Assembly: GCA_046156035.1 (NCBI GenBank)
Contig: JBJXEW010000014.1
Span: 1 to 64,000 of the forward strand
Direction of reading: 5' to 3'
Source: JAEUIX01 sp046156035
GTDB taxonomy: Bacteria > Planctomycetota > Phycisphaerae > Phycisphaerales > UBA1924
Length of the DNA stretch: 64,000 nt
Shown here: piece by piece, positions 1-7,746 of the stretch
Layout of the letters: each line of letters starts with the position of its first letter
Position numbering within the stretch: the stretch's first letter is position 1
The notes under the pieces: generated by a model
Seen by the model: only the letters and a program-made list of their open reading frames with translations
Database searches by the model: none
What the model was told of the DNA's origin: nothing
Program-made: the position numbers and the translations under genes

Positions 1-12
1 ACGCGGCCGGCC

Positions 13-67
13 GCGGACCGCCCCATCGACCCACAACCTCCGGCGATGGGTCGATGGGGCGGTCCGC
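13..67. repeat. Perfect 21-bp inverted repeat (large hairpin)
   Basis: Bases 13-33 and 47-67 are exact reverse complements, separated by a 13-base loop (34-46). The arms begin GCGGACCGCCCC and end GGGGCGGTCCGC. No T-rich tail follows on either strand, so a simple intrinsic terminator is not obvious. It may end an upstream gene outside the window or be a copy of a dispersed palindromic element. Confidence 0.85.
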
Positions 68-90
68 TTGATGAATAACATACAAGGCAC

Positions 91-195
91 GGAGGACACG
101 GAGAAAGGCAGAAGGATGACCACAAAGGCACGAAGGGCACAAAGGAAGGCACGGAGGCACGGGGAAGGCACGGAGGCACGGGAAAGGCACTGAGG
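91..195. repeat. Degenerate GGCACGGAGGCACGG repeat tract
   Basis: Purine-rich imperfect tandem repeats built from AAGGCACGGAGGCAC and AAGGCACGAAGG units fill the space before the first gene. The same family appears at 16270-16325, 23331-23394, 32731-32786 and, inverted, 51057-51090. It looks like a dispersed non-coding repeat rather than a regulatory site for one gene. Confidence 0.75.
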
Positions 196-226
196 CGGCC
201 GGCGCTGCCCGGTCGTAGAATCGTCC

Positions 227-820
227 ATGGCCAGCGCTGTGCCTCGCCCGGTGGATGTCCTTCAGCGGATGGTTGAGGCTGTGGAGCAGGTGCGTCAGCG
301 TCTCCTGCGTGCATCGGCGGCCCTGCGGGCCGGTGGTGTGGCGTACGCGGTGGTTGGTGGCAACGCGGTGGCCGCGTGGGTGGCGACGGTGGATCGTGCC
401 GCGGTGCGCAACACGCAGGATGTGGATGTGCTGATCCGCCGGGCGGACTTTGCCGCGGCAAGAGCGGCGCTAGAAGGCGCGGGGTTTGTGCATCGGCAGA
501 CCGCAGGCGTGGACATGTTCGTTGACCACGCGACTGCTTCTGCACGCGATGCGGTGCACATCATCTTCGCGGGGGAGGTTGTTCGTGCAGGTGAACCCGC
601 CGCGAACCCGGACGTGAACGAAGCGACCGAGTTCGGCGCGATGCGCGTCCTCGATCTGGAACCGCTGGTGCGGACCAAGTTGGCTGCATCCACGATCGAG
701 GACCGGATGCACGTTCGCGACATGATCGACGTGGACCTCGTCGATGCCTCGTGGACTTCGCGGCTTCCGCCGCCGCTTGCCGCGCGGCTGCAACAACTGC
801 TGGATACGCCGGATGGATGA
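227..820 (+). CDS. Nucleotidyltransferase-fold protein
   Basis: A 197-residue protein. After an N-terminal helix it shows VVGGNAVAAW at about 42-51 and TQDVDVLI at 63-70, the GG...DxD arrangement of the nucleotidyltransferase superfamily (MNT, AbiEii and tRNA-nucleotidyltransferase-like folds). The middle contains DAVHIIFAG and the C-terminal part has LVRTKLAAS and RDMIDVDLV, as in standalone nucleotidyltransferases that act on unknown substrates. Substrate and partner cannot be read from the sequence, and no antitoxin or toxin partner lies next to it. The next gene begins inside its stop region, so the two may be translationally coupled. No strong ribosome-binding site precedes the ATG. Confidence 0.75.
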   Translation: MASAVPRPVDVLQRMVEAVEQVRQRLLRASAALRAGGVAYAVVGGNAVAAWVATVDRAAVRNTQDVDVLIRRADFAAARAALEGAGFVHRQTAGVDMFVDHATASARDAVHIIFAGEVVRAGEPAANPDVNEATEFGAMRVLDLEPLVRTKLAASTIEDRMHVRDMIDVDLVDASWTSRLPPPLAARLQQLLDTPDG

Positions 821-1476
821 TGCTTGTGCCCATGAAACACCGCAACCCCCTCATAACGATCTTCACCGTCACGCTGCTCGCGTGCGGGCTGGGCTTTGGG
901 TTTCGCTACGGCGTGCGCGATGATCTGTTCGCGCGAAACTTCGGCGTGGTGGAGGAGGGGAAGGTGTACCGCTCCGGGCGGCAGACGCCCGCGATGATGA
1001 AGCGGCTGGTGGAAGAGCACAAGATCAAGACCATCGTGGACCTGGGTGCGTTCGGCGACGGGTCAGTCGAGGAGAAGCAGGCCCAGGCTACGGCCGCGGC
1101 TTTGGGCGTGCGGCGTGTGCGGTATGTGCTGGCGGGCGATGGCACGGGCGATCCGAACGCGTATGTGGCCGCGCTGCGTGTGATGGTGGATGCGGCGAGC
1201 CAGCCGGTGCTGGTGCACTGTGCCGCGGGTGCGCAGCGAACGAGCGGGTGCGTGATGCTGTATCGCCTGGCGACCGCGGGCGAGCCGTTCGAGAAGACCT
1301 ACGCCGAAGCGCAGGAATACAAGCATCGGCCGAGCAGGAATCCCAATCTGCTGCCGTACTTGCAGCAGTGGGGGGACAAGATCGTGGATGCGCTCGCGGC
1401 TGGCACCGAGAAGGGCGCGGCGAGGATTCCGTACACACCGCCCAACGACGGCGTGAATCACAACGGCGTGAACTGA
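817..1476 (+). CDS. Dual-specificity/tyrosine phosphatase-like protein, membrane-anchored
   Basis: About 219 residues. A hydrophobic N-terminal segment (NPLITIFTVTLLACGLGFGF) is a signal anchor or signal peptide. The catalytic loop HCAAGAQRTSG matches the HCxxGxxR(S/T) signature of cysteine-dependent phosphatases, with Cys at about 135 and Arg at 141. The upstream VYRSGRQT and IKTIVDLG segments are typical of the DSP/PTP family that includes plant-type and bacterial Siw14-like enzymes. The start is uncertain: ATG at 817 overlaps the stop of the previous gene, and ATGs at 820 and 832 are also possible. The catalytic domain probably faces the periplasm, and the substrate is unknown. Confidence 0.8.
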   Translation: MMLVPMKHRNPLITIFTVTLLACGLGFGFRYGVRDDLFARNFGVVEEGKVYRSGRQTPAMMKRLVEEHKIKTIVDLGAFGDGSVEEKQAQATAAALGVRRVRYVLAGDGTGDPNAYVAALRVMVDAASQPVLVHCAAGAQRTSGCVMLYRLATAGEPFEKTYAEAQEYKHRPSRNPNLLPYLQQWGDKIVDALAAGTEKGAARIPYTPPNDGVNHNGVN

Positions 1477-1623
1477 CTGTGCGCGGAGCCGGGGCTTGGC
1501 CCGAAGGGAGCGGCGGCACTTTCGTGCGGCCGCCCGGAGGGAGAAAGAAAGAGAGACCGATTGCCCGGCGGTGGCTGCCACGTGTGGCCGCGCACGCGCC
1601 GGGCGTTGAGTCGTGGTGATCGG

Positions 1624-2490
1624 TTAGGAGAGCAGGGCCTCGATATCGGCGAGTTGTGCCGGCAGGTTCTGGCGGATGTTCTCGATGTCGCCGGTGGTGA
1701 GCTTGAGTTCGTCGAGCAGGTCCTGGCCGATGGATGCGTCCGGCGTGTCGAGCGTGAAGCCCGCGCTCATCTCCGCGGCAAGGCGATCGGCGACGGCGAT
1801 CATGCAGGTGAGCACGCGGTGGTCGGCGGGCAGGTCAAAGGGCCGGTGGTGGTAGCCGCAGACGTGAACGAAGGAGCGCGGAAACTTCCACTTCTCGGCC
1901 AGGGCCATGCCGAAGTCCTGGTGGGTGGCGAAAAAGACGGCCTCTTCGGCCGCGAGCATGGGCGTGCCCGCGGCCACGCGGTCGAGCACTTCCGCCAGTT
2001 TGTTGCGGTCGTACTGCATCTCGACCATCACGCCCACATCGTGGAGCAGGCCGGCGAGAAAGGCCTCATCGGCGAGGCCCAGTTTCATGGCGTGGGCCAC
2101 GGCCTTGGTGCCCGCGGCCACGGCCACGGAGTGTGTCCAGAGGTCTTTGGCGCTGAACGTGGGCGTGAGTTGCCCGCCCTTGAAGAGTTTGGCGAGGCTG
2201 GCGGCGATGGCGATGTTCTTGACGGCGTTGAGGCCCAGCAGCACGATGGCGCGGTTGATGGAGCCGATCTGACCGGGCAGGCCGTAGAACGCGGAGTTGA
2301 CGACCTTGAGAATGCGAGAGCACAACGCCGGGTCTTTGGCGATGACGTTGTGCAGGTCCTGCGCGGTGCTGGAAGGGTCTTCAACCAGTTTGATGATCTT
2401 GAGCGTGACCTCGGGGAGCGTGGCGATGTGCGCGATCTCGCGGATGGCGCCGGCAACGGCCTGCTCACGTGCTGCGGTTTCAACGGCCAT
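1624..2490 (-). CDS. HDOD domain protein
   Basis: 288 residues from the ATG at 2490; an upstream extension to 2586 is open but Arg-rich and unlike the family. The HDOD signature is clear: LPEVTLKIIKLVEDPSST, then IAKDPALCSRILKVVNSAFYG, INRAIVLLGLNAVKNIA, and an HD-like LLHDVGVMVEM motif followed by THQDFGMALAEKW. HDOD proteins are non-catalytic relatives of HD phosphohydrolases, usually involved in signalling and stress or motility control. There is no fused receiver or GGDEF domain here. It stands alone between a convergent phosphatase gene and neuC. Confidence 0.88.
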   Translation of the reverse strand: MAVETAAREQAVAGAIREIAHIATLPEVTLKIIKLVEDPSSTAQDLHNVIAKDPALCSRILKVVNSAFYGLPGQIGSINRAIVLLGLNAVKNIAIAASLAKLFKGGQLTPTFSAKDLWTHSVAVAAGTKAVAHAMKLGLADEAFLAGLLHDVGVMVEMQYDRNKLAEVLDRVAAGTPMLAAEEAVFFATHQDFGMALAEKWKFPRSFVHVCGYHHRPFDLPADHRVLTCMIAVADRLAAEMSAGFTLDTPDASIGQDLLDELKLTTGDIENIRQNLPAQLADIEALLS

Positions 2491-2622
2491 GGGTGCGCTC
2501 CGGTGGTGAACGGCAGTGTTCACCCGCCAGAGGTATCGGCCCATGCGGGACCGCACTTCGGCGCGGGGGGAAGAACGCGCCTGCAAACGGGGGCGTTATC
2601 GGGCGAGCAGGCGCGGCGGTGT

Positions 2623-3852
2623 TCAGTACGCGTTGCGTTTGCGCAGCAGTGCCACGGCGTGCGGATCGGTGCTGGCCAGGAGCGCGGCGATGCGCGGGCC
2701 TGCACGGCCGGTGCCGAAGAGGGATGAGGGCCGCAGCGTTCTGCCGAGGCGTGCGGCAGCAAAGAGGGCTCGCGAAACCGACCCGACGGACGGGGTTGGC
2801 ACGTTGACGACGTTCTTTCCCTGTTCGCGTCCCGCTTGGCGCGGGCCGATGTTGACCGCTGGCACACCCAGCGCCGCGCATTCGATGAGGCCGGCCGAGG
2901 AGTTGCCGATGAGCATGCCCATCGGCGTCCCCTCGCGCATGCGCTTGAGCAGGGCCACAAAGCGGTCACGCGGCATGTGCGCTGCGAGGGTGGCGCAGTG
3001 GCTGCGTGCCGCGAAGGTGTGCATCGCTTTCAGGATCGGGCCGCGGCCCGCGTCGTGGTTGGGTTCCAGCAGCAGGAGGGTGGAGCGCCCGCCGACGGTG
3101 CGCTCCCACGCGTGTAGTGTGCTGGTGGCGGCGAGCGTGTCGGCTGCTGCGCCCTGGCCGCTCGGGTGAAGCAGAAAAATGGCCATCGGCAGGTCCATCC
3201 AGAGCCAGTCGTCAAAGGCCAGTGGGCGGATGCGCCGGAGCCCATCGATCGCGGGCGAGCCGGTGATGTGGACGTGCTGGGGCCGCTCGCCCATGCGGAT
3301 GATGCGGGATGCGGATTGCGCCGTGGCCGCGCAGTGGAGGTGGGCGAGTTTGGTGATGGCGTGGCGCATGGCCTCATCGGCGATGCCCTCGGCGCGGTCG
3401 CCGCCGTGGATGTGGCAGACGGCGAGACCCGCGATGCTGGCCGCGCTCGCGGCGGCGAAGGCCTCGGTGCGGTCGCCGAGGACGACGACCCAATCGGGCT
3501 TGAGTTTGGCGAAGACGCGGGTGAAGCAATAGATGCCGCGTGCGACGGCCGTGGCATCGTCGGCGCGGGTGGCGTGCGCCGCACGCTGCATGGGCACACG
3601 CGCCGCGACGGTGTACGCGGCTTCAACCTCGCGGATGGTGCGCGCGGGAGGGAGCATGTGCGAGCCCGCGGCAATCACGCGGAGGCGCAGGTGCTTGTTG
3701 GCCGCGATGGCATCCATCACCGGGCGCAGCAGGCCGAACTCCGCCCGTGAACCGGTGATGACGGCGACGGTGCGCGGCTTGGTGTGGGTGGGGGGGCGGG
3801 TGCGGGGCATGGCAGCGGTGAGAGTATCGGCTGGTGCTGCCGCGCGGCTCAC
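2623..3852 (-). CDS. neuC: UDP-N-acetylglucosamine 2-epimerase (NeuC-like, hydrolysing)
   Basis: Up to 409 residues. It matches the UDP-GlcNAc 2-epimerase fold: VAVITGSRAEFGLLRPVMDA at the N-terminus, VVLGDRTEAFAAASAAS, CHIHGGDRAEGIADEAMRHA in the centre, and GNSSAGLIECAALGVPAVNIG near the C-terminus. Hydrolysing family members give ManNAc-type sugars for sialic or legionaminic acid synthesis. The GTG at 3852 overlaps the neuB stop as GTGA, but an ATG at 3810 (MPRTRPP) would start closer to the conserved fold. It is translated after neuB, so the pair makes a nonulosonic acid. No CMP-sugar synthetase (neuA) is present nearby. Confidence 0.9.
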   Translation of the reverse strand: MSRAAAPADTLTAAMPRTRPPTHTKPRTVAVITGSRAEFGLLRPVMDAIAANKHLRLRVIAAGSHMLPPARTIREVEAAYTVAARVPMQRAAHATRADDATAVARGIYCFTRVFAKLKPDWVVVLGDRTEAFAAASAASIAGLAVCHIHGGDRAEGIADEAMRHAITKLAHLHCAATAQSASRIIRMGERPQHVHITGSPAIDGLRRIRPLAFDDWLWMDLPMAIFLLHPSGQGAAADTLAATSTLHAWERTVGGRSTLLLLEPNHDAGRGPILKAMHTFAARSHCATLAAHMPRDRFVALLKRMREGTPMGMLIGNSSAGLIECAALGVPAVNIGPRQAGREQGKNVVNVPTPSVGSVSRALFAAARLGRTLRPSSLFGTGRAGPRIAALLASTDPHAVALLRKRNAY

Positions 3853-4928
3853 GAAAGGCCGACATCGGCGTGGGTGATCGGTACATCGGCATCGAGGGCC
3901 CGTGTGAGTGGCCGGCCCAGCACTTGGGTGAGGCGGAAGGGCTCAAGGCCCGTGCCCGGCCGCTTGAACGTGATATCGGCGAGCGCCAGCGCGTGGCCCG
4001 CGGGCAAGGGTCGCAGCGTGCAGATGGACTGGCGTGAGACGGTGCGGACATCGCGTTCGCAGTCGAGCAGCGCTTTGCGGCCCAGAGCGGCGAGCGCGGC
4101 GATCTTGCCCGCGTACTCGGGCATTTCGGCGCGCAGGCGCAAGGCCCGGTTGGCTTCACTCACGTAGCGGCGCATGCCGGGCGGCTCCAGGCTCGCGGCG
4201 TGGTCCGGGCCTGTCAGGCTCTTGTCCATCGTGAAGTGCTTCTCGAGCAGGCACGCGCCCATGAGCACGGCCCGCAGCGAGGTGTTGGCCTGCTTGGTGT
4301 GGTCGCTGTAGCCCACGGGGCCGGGAAAGATGCGGGCGAGTGCGCCGACCCCCTCGATCGCCGCGTCGTCGATGGGTGTGGGGTAACTGCTCACGCACTG
4401 GAGCAACGCGAGGCGGCCGTGCGCGGGGCGGAGCCACCCGAGCGCACGCTCCACTTCATCCAGCGTGCTTGCGCCGGTGGAGACGATGAGCGGCCGGCCC
4501 GTGGCCACGAGCGCATCGAGCAGAGGCTTGTGGATGATGTCGGGCGAGGCGGTCTTGAAGGCGTCCCACGGCAGGGCCGCGGCATCGGGGACGAGTTCGA
4601 GGGAGAAGACGGTGGCGATGGCGTGCAGGCCGCGCGAGTGGGCCAGTTCCACGCACTTGGCGAGTTTGTCGAGGGGGAGTTCGAGGCGGCGGAGCATGGC
4701 GTGGGGGTCTTCTTCACCCGCCGCGGCTTGGTAGCCGGCGAGGCGTGAGGCGCGGGACATGAGTCGGCGGGCCTCGAAGACCTGGAACTTGACGGCATCG
4801 ACCTTGCACCCGGCTGCCTCATCGACCAGCACCAGGGCGCGGCCGAGGTCGCCGTCGTGGTTCACGCCGATCTCGGCGATGATGTACGGGGGCTGGTCTG
4901 GGCCGATGAGGCGGGAACCGATCTGCAT
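3849..4928 (-). CDS. neuB: N-acetylneuraminate / nonulosonate synthase
   Basis: 359 residues from ATG 4928; an ATG at 4946 adds six residues. NeuB condenses a ManNAc-type sugar with phosphoenolpyruvate. Recognisable segments are YIIAEIGVNHDGDLG at the start, VDAVKFQVFEARRLM, LIVSTGASTLDEVERAL, LQCVSSYPTPIDDA and VGYSDHT, followed by LLEKHFTMDKSLTGPDHAASLEP. The final 60 residues (ICTLRPLPAGHALALADITFKRPGTG) form the SAF/antifreeze-like domain. It is followed by neuC with a 4-base overlap. Whether the product is sialic, legionaminic or another nonulosonic acid cannot be decided here. Confidence 0.93.
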   Translation of the reverse strand: MQIGSRLIGPDQPPYIIAEIGVNHDGDLGRALVLVDEAAGCKVDAVKFQVFEARRLMSRASRLAGYQAAAGEEDPHAMLRRLELPLDKLAKCVELAHSRGLHAIATVFSLELVPDAAALPWDAFKTASPDIIHKPLLDALVATGRPLIVSTGASTLDEVERALGWLRPAHGRLALLQCVSSYPTPIDDAAIEGVGALARIFPGPVGYSDHTKQANTSLRAVLMGACLLEKHFTMDKSLTGPDHAASLEPPGMRRYVSEANRALRLRAEMPEYAGKIAALAALGRKALLDCERDVRTVSRQSICTLRPLPAGHALALADITFKRPGTGLEPFRLTQVLGRPLTRALDADVPITHADVGLS

Positions 4929-4960
4929 GGGGGAATGTAGACGCATCGGCGTGGGAAGCC

Positions 4961-5010
4961 CGAAGTCGGCTCGGCGAGCCGACCTCGCCAGGAGCCGAGG
5001 TACGCAGGAG
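4961..5010. repeat. GTCGGCTCG palindrome and GGAGCCGA repeats
   Basis: Between neuB and the next gene, GTCGGCTCG (4965-4973) and CGAGCCGAC (4975-4983) form a 9-bp palindrome. It is followed by two related units, CCAGGAGCCGAGGTACG and CAGGAGCCGACCTACC. This dense repetition in a divergent promoter region looks like a mobile palindromic repeat and not an operator. I found no other copy in this window. Confidence 0.7.
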
Positions 5011-5030
5011 CCGACCTACCCTTGCCCGCT

Positions 5031-5255
5031 ATGAGAAACGCACTGCTTGTCGTGAGCGCCTCGTGTGTGTTGGCCGCGGCCGCGGGCGTGGCGCTTGCCC
5101 AGAGCGGCATCGGCACGCAGCGGCTCACGCCGCCGACGATGAACCCGCCCAAAGAGGCCGACAGCGACCTGGGCGCGATGGCCATGGGCATCGTGATTCT
5201 GCTGCTGGTGGTGGGTGTGAACTTCATTCCCAGCAAGCGCGGCCACAAGGATTGA
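5031..5255 (+). CDS. Small membrane protein with SKRGHKD tail
   Basis: 74 residues from ATG 5031. There is an N-terminal signal-peptide-like segment (LLVVSASCVLAAAAGVALAQ), a short proline-rich stretch (RLTPPTMNPP), and a second hydrophobic helix (AMAMGIVILLLVVGVNF) ending in the basic tail IPSKRGHKD. I do not recognise a named family. It is the first of three co-directional genes at 5031-6074; the gap to the second is 4 bases and the second overlaps the third, which suggests one operon and perhaps one membrane complex. Function unknown. Confidence 0.75.
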   Translation: MRNALLVVSASCVLAAAAGVALAQSGIGTQRLTPPTMNPPKEADSDLGAMAMGIVILLLVVGVNFIPSKRGHKD

Positions 5256-5259
5256 TGCC

Positions 5260-5733
5260 GTGAGCACGACCGAAGCCTCTGCAAGCCCCACGCCACAAGC
5301 CCTCGCGGCCCAAGCGCCGCCGGCCCGTGTGGCTCGGCGCGTCTCGACGCGTGTGCTGGTGGTTGCGAACGTGGCGCTGGTGGGGCTGCTCGTTTCGCTT
5401 GGGGCGTGGCGTGCGGAGCGTGGGCGTGCCGCACGCGAAGCCGCGGCACCCGGCGTGCTTGAAGCGGCGGCGATGGCACAGTTTGGTGTCACTCAGGGGC
5501 CGCTTGGGCAGCCGCCCGGTGCGCCCGGGCCGACGAGCCGGGCGCGCGGGCAGTACCTCATGCTGTCGGGGCGGACCCTGGGCTCGAACGCGAATTCGAT
5601 TTTTCTGGTCGACACGATGAACCAGGAACTGGTGGGTGTGCGCTGGGACAAGGCGGCGCGGAAACTGGCAGGGATCGGCTATCGCAACCTCGCGGCCGAT
5701 GCCGCGGCCAACCAGCAGGGGACGGGCCGATGA
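5260..5733 (+). CDS. Single-pass membrane protein, function unknown
   Basis: 157 residues from a GTG. A Pro/Ala-rich N-terminus precedes one hydrophobic helix (VLVVANVALVGLLVSLGAW) at about 32-50. The remainder is probably periplasmic and includes GQYLMLSGRTLGSNANSIFLVDTMNQ, split by Gly/Pro-rich linker sequence, and ELVGVRWDKAARKL. The segment NSIFLVDTMNQELVGVRWD resembles EDILVILDQRAEQLLIYGV in the next gene, so the two proteins may be distant paralogues sharing a small beta-rich domain. The gene overlaps its downstream neighbour by 4 bases (ATGA). I cannot assign a function. Confidence 0.7.
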   Translation: MSTTEASASPTPQALAAQAPPARVARRVSTRVLVVANVALVGLLVSLGAWRAERGRAAREAAAPGVLEAAAMAQFGVTQGPLGQPPGAPGPTSRARGQYLMLSGRTLGSNANSIFLVDTMNQELVGVRWDKAARKLAGIGYRNLAADAAANQQGTGR

Positions 5734-6074
5734 CCGCACACGGCACACCACAAAACGCCGTGCCTGCCGCCGCGCCCGTGCGGGGTGCAGACCGCGTGCG
5801 CACGCTGCTGTGGTGCGGTGTGGCCGCGCTGGGTGTGACGGCCATTGGCGATGCGCTTCGAACATGGGAGGCGCGAGCGGATGTGGTGGCGACGGGCGGC
5901 GAGTTTGCCGCGCTCACGACCGACACTGGCAGCGAGGACATTCTCGTGATCCTGGACCAGCGGGCCGAGCAACTGCTGATCTACGGCGTGCGGAACCAGA
6001 ACGCGATCGAGTTCCGCGGGCGGCAGAGCCTGAGCGAGTTGTTCCTTGAAGCGCGGCGCGCGGCGGGGAAGTAA
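5730..6074 (+). CDS. Single-pass membrane protein, paralogue-like partner
   Basis: 114 residues. A hydrophobic helix (LLWCGVAALGVTAIGDAL) at about 26-43 is followed by a soluble part with GGEFAALTTDTGSEDILVIL and LLIYGVRNQNAIEFRGRQSL. The layout (short N-terminus, one helix, small C-terminal domain) and the ILV.D...QLL..GV pattern mirror the preceding gene. It begins inside the stop of that gene, so coupled translation is likely. The function is unknown, and a role in a membrane complex is inference only. Confidence 0.7.
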   Translation: MTAHGTPQNAVPAAAPVRGADRVRTLLWCGVAALGVTAIGDALRTWEARADVVATGGEFAALTTDTGSEDILVILDQRAEQLLIYGVRNQNAIEFRGRQSLSELFLEARRAAGK

Positions 6075-6080
6075 TCGCTC

Positions 6081-6956
6081 TCACACCGCCGCGGGCGCTG
6101 GGCTTTCACTGCTGGCGGCATCCGCGGCCTTGGCCTGCTCGGGGAAGGCGGCCTTCTCCATCGCCAGCACCCACTCTTCGAGTTTCGCGTGCCGGTAGAG
6201 GTCGAGTTTCACCGGCCGCGAGCCGTCTTTGAGGTGGAGGAAGACGAAGAATTTGTCCCACTTGCGCTTGTCAAACTCCTTGATGTCGGCCGGCACGATG
6301 GCCTTGCCGTCGGGCAGGTGCAGCCGCTGATCTGGCGCGTCCCAGCCGTAGGTCGTGGTTTTCACGCGCAGCACGAGCACCACCAAGTACGCAAAGCCCG
6401 CGAAGCCCAGGAACGTGAAGATCCACTGCAAAGGCAGGTCGTACGCGGCAAGTTCCTTGGGCGGGCTGGTCTTGTCCCACTTGGCCTTGAGTTCCGCCAG
6501 CGTGGCGTCCGCATCGGCCATGACAGTGAACTTGGGGTCGAGCCGCCCGACGAGCGAGAGGCTCTCGAGCCACTTCAGGCCCGCCGCGTCTGCCACGGTG
6601 CCCATGATGGCCCGCCGTCGGCGCGTCGCGTCTTGTGCTGGCTGGCCCCCCGCGGCCTCGGCCTTCTGCAGGGCCGCGTCTTCATCCACCGCTTTGCGCA
6701 GTTCCGCCTTCTTTTCCTGCAGGGCTTCCAGCGCATCCGCGGGCTCGCGGAACGAGGAGAGCACGATGCGGCCGGCCCGCTGGTTGGCTTCGAGATAGAC
6801 CTTCTGCTTGAAACTCGCGTCCTCGATGCCGCGGTTGGGGTAGATCACCATTGCATCGACCAGGCCCCAGATGCCAAAGCCCAGCAGGCCCACCATGAAG
6901 ACGGCGGTCTTCATGAGCCATGGGCGGTTGAGGGTTGTTGTTTCGCGCTCGGCCAT
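6081..6956 (-). CDS. Two-helix membrane protein, function unknown
   Basis: 291 residues from ATG 6956. Helix 1 (WLMKTAVFMVGLLGFGIWGLV) lies near the N-terminus and helix 2 (WIFTFLGFAGFAYLVVLVL) at about 175-195. Between them is a charged, largely helical region (ADALEALQEKKAELRKAVDED), and after helix 2 a compact domain with TTTYGWDAPDQRLHLPDGK and IKEFDKRKWDKFFVFLHLK. That last part resembles a small PH-like or YcxB-type fold, but I cannot name the family. It is convergent with the three-gene cluster, with only six bases between stops. Confidence 0.75.
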   Translation of the reverse strand: MAERETTTLNRPWLMKTAVFMVGLLGFGIWGLVDAMVIYPNRGIEDASFKQKVYLEANQRAGRIVLSSFREPADALEALQEKKAELRKAVDEDAALQKAEAAGGQPAQDATRRRRAIMGTVADAAGLKWLESLSLVGRLDPKFTVMADADATLAELKAKWDKTSPPKELAAYDLPLQWIFTFLGFAGFAYLVVLVLRVKTTTYGWDAPDQRLHLPDGKAIVPADIKEFDKRKWDKFFVFLHLKDGSRPVKLDLYRHAKLEEWVLAMEKAAFPEQAKAADAASSESPAPAAV

Positions 6957-7036
6957 CGGTAGAGACTCCACGAGGACAGGGCATAATCGTACGGCCCGTC
7001 GCGGGGCTTCACCGCCGCGCAAGCCATTATCGACCC

Positions 7037-7630
7037 ATGAACACACCGCCTCCAACCCTTCTCGCGTCGCAACCGTTTGGCGCCCTGCTTGAAGCCGTGG
7101 CCGCGAAGACCCCCGCCCCCGGGGGCGGGGCGGTGGCGTGCGCGGCTGGGGCGCTGGCGTGCGCCCTGGCGGGCATGGTGGTGGCCTATTCACTGGGCAA
7201 GAAGGACCTGGCGGCACACCAGCCTGCGTTGGAGGATGCGCACGCGCAACTGGCACGGGCACGCGCCGTGTTGCTTGCCCTGGCGGATGAGGATGCCGCG
7301 GCGTATGGGCTGCTGAATGAACTGCAGCGCCTGCCCGAAGGGGATGCACGCCGGGCGGGCCTTGGCGCGGCGGCGCAGGCGTGCGTGCAGGTGCCGCTGG
7401 CCGCGCTTGCCACGTGTGCGCAGGTGCTGGATGTGTGCCGCGGGCTGGCGGGGCGGAGCAACAAGTTCCTGGCGTCGGACCTTGAGATTGCGGTGCTGCT
7501 GGGGCGGGCGGCAGCGCAGGCGTGCGGCGTGAACGTGCGTGTGAATCTGCCGACGCTGGAGGGGGACGCGGCACAGAACAAGGCGGAGGGCGCGGCGTCC
7601 GCGCTGCTGGCGCGGGCGCTGGCGGCGTGA
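7037..7630 (+). CDS. Cyclodeaminase/cyclohydrolase family protein
   Basis: 197 residues. The N-terminal TPAPGGGAVACAAGALACALAGMV matches the glycine-rich start of the formiminotetrahydrofolate cyclodeaminase fold (FTCD C-terminal domain and FchA methenyl-THF cyclohydrolases), and the protein is all-helical and of the expected 200-residue size. Family members convert 5-formimino- or 5,10-methenyl-tetrahydrofolate. The later segment SDLEIAVLLGRAAAQACGVNVRVNL also fits. Which folate reaction is catalysed cannot be told, as no histidine-degradation or glycine/folate genes are adjacent. It is followed by a strong hairpin that points mainly at the opposite gene. Confidence 0.85.
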   Translation: MNTPPPTLLASQPFGALLEAVAAKTPAPGGGAVACAAGALACALAGMVVAYSLGKKDLAAHQPALEDAHAQLARARAVLLALADEDAAAYGLLNELQRLPEGDARRAGLGAAAQACVQVPLAALATCAQVLDVCRGLAGRSNKFLASDLEIAVLLGRAAAQACGVNVRVNLPTLEGDAAQNKAEGAASALLARALAA

Positions 7631-7653
7631 GGCGGGTGGACTCTTCGCCAATG

Positions 7654-7680
7654 AAAAACCCCCGGCCGCGGGGCCGGGGG
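7654..7680 (-). terminator. Intrinsic terminator of the large secreted-protein gene
   Basis: CCCCCGGCC (7659-7667) pairs with GGCCGGGGG (7672-7680), and the five A residues at 7654-7658 give a T run on the minus strand. A second stem, GGTTCAGG (7710-7717) with CCTGAACC (7724-7731), lies between it and the stop at 7747. It may also stop readthrough from the convergent + gene. Confidence 0.85.
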
Positions 7681-7746
7681 CTTGGTCTTTCACTCAGTCG
7701 AGGTTTGCCGGTTCAGGCTCGCACCTGAACCCTGGCATCTCTCACC

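Noticed and set aside
295..1020. Long open frame on the minus strand across the first two genes
   Set aside because: Arg/Ala-rich composition typical of antisense frames in GC-rich DNA; no domain recognisable, while the + strand genes have clear motifs.
1561..2727. Gly/Val-rich + frame opposite the HDOD gene
   Set aside because: Antisense shadow of HDOD, whose minus-strand protein shows clear family motifs.
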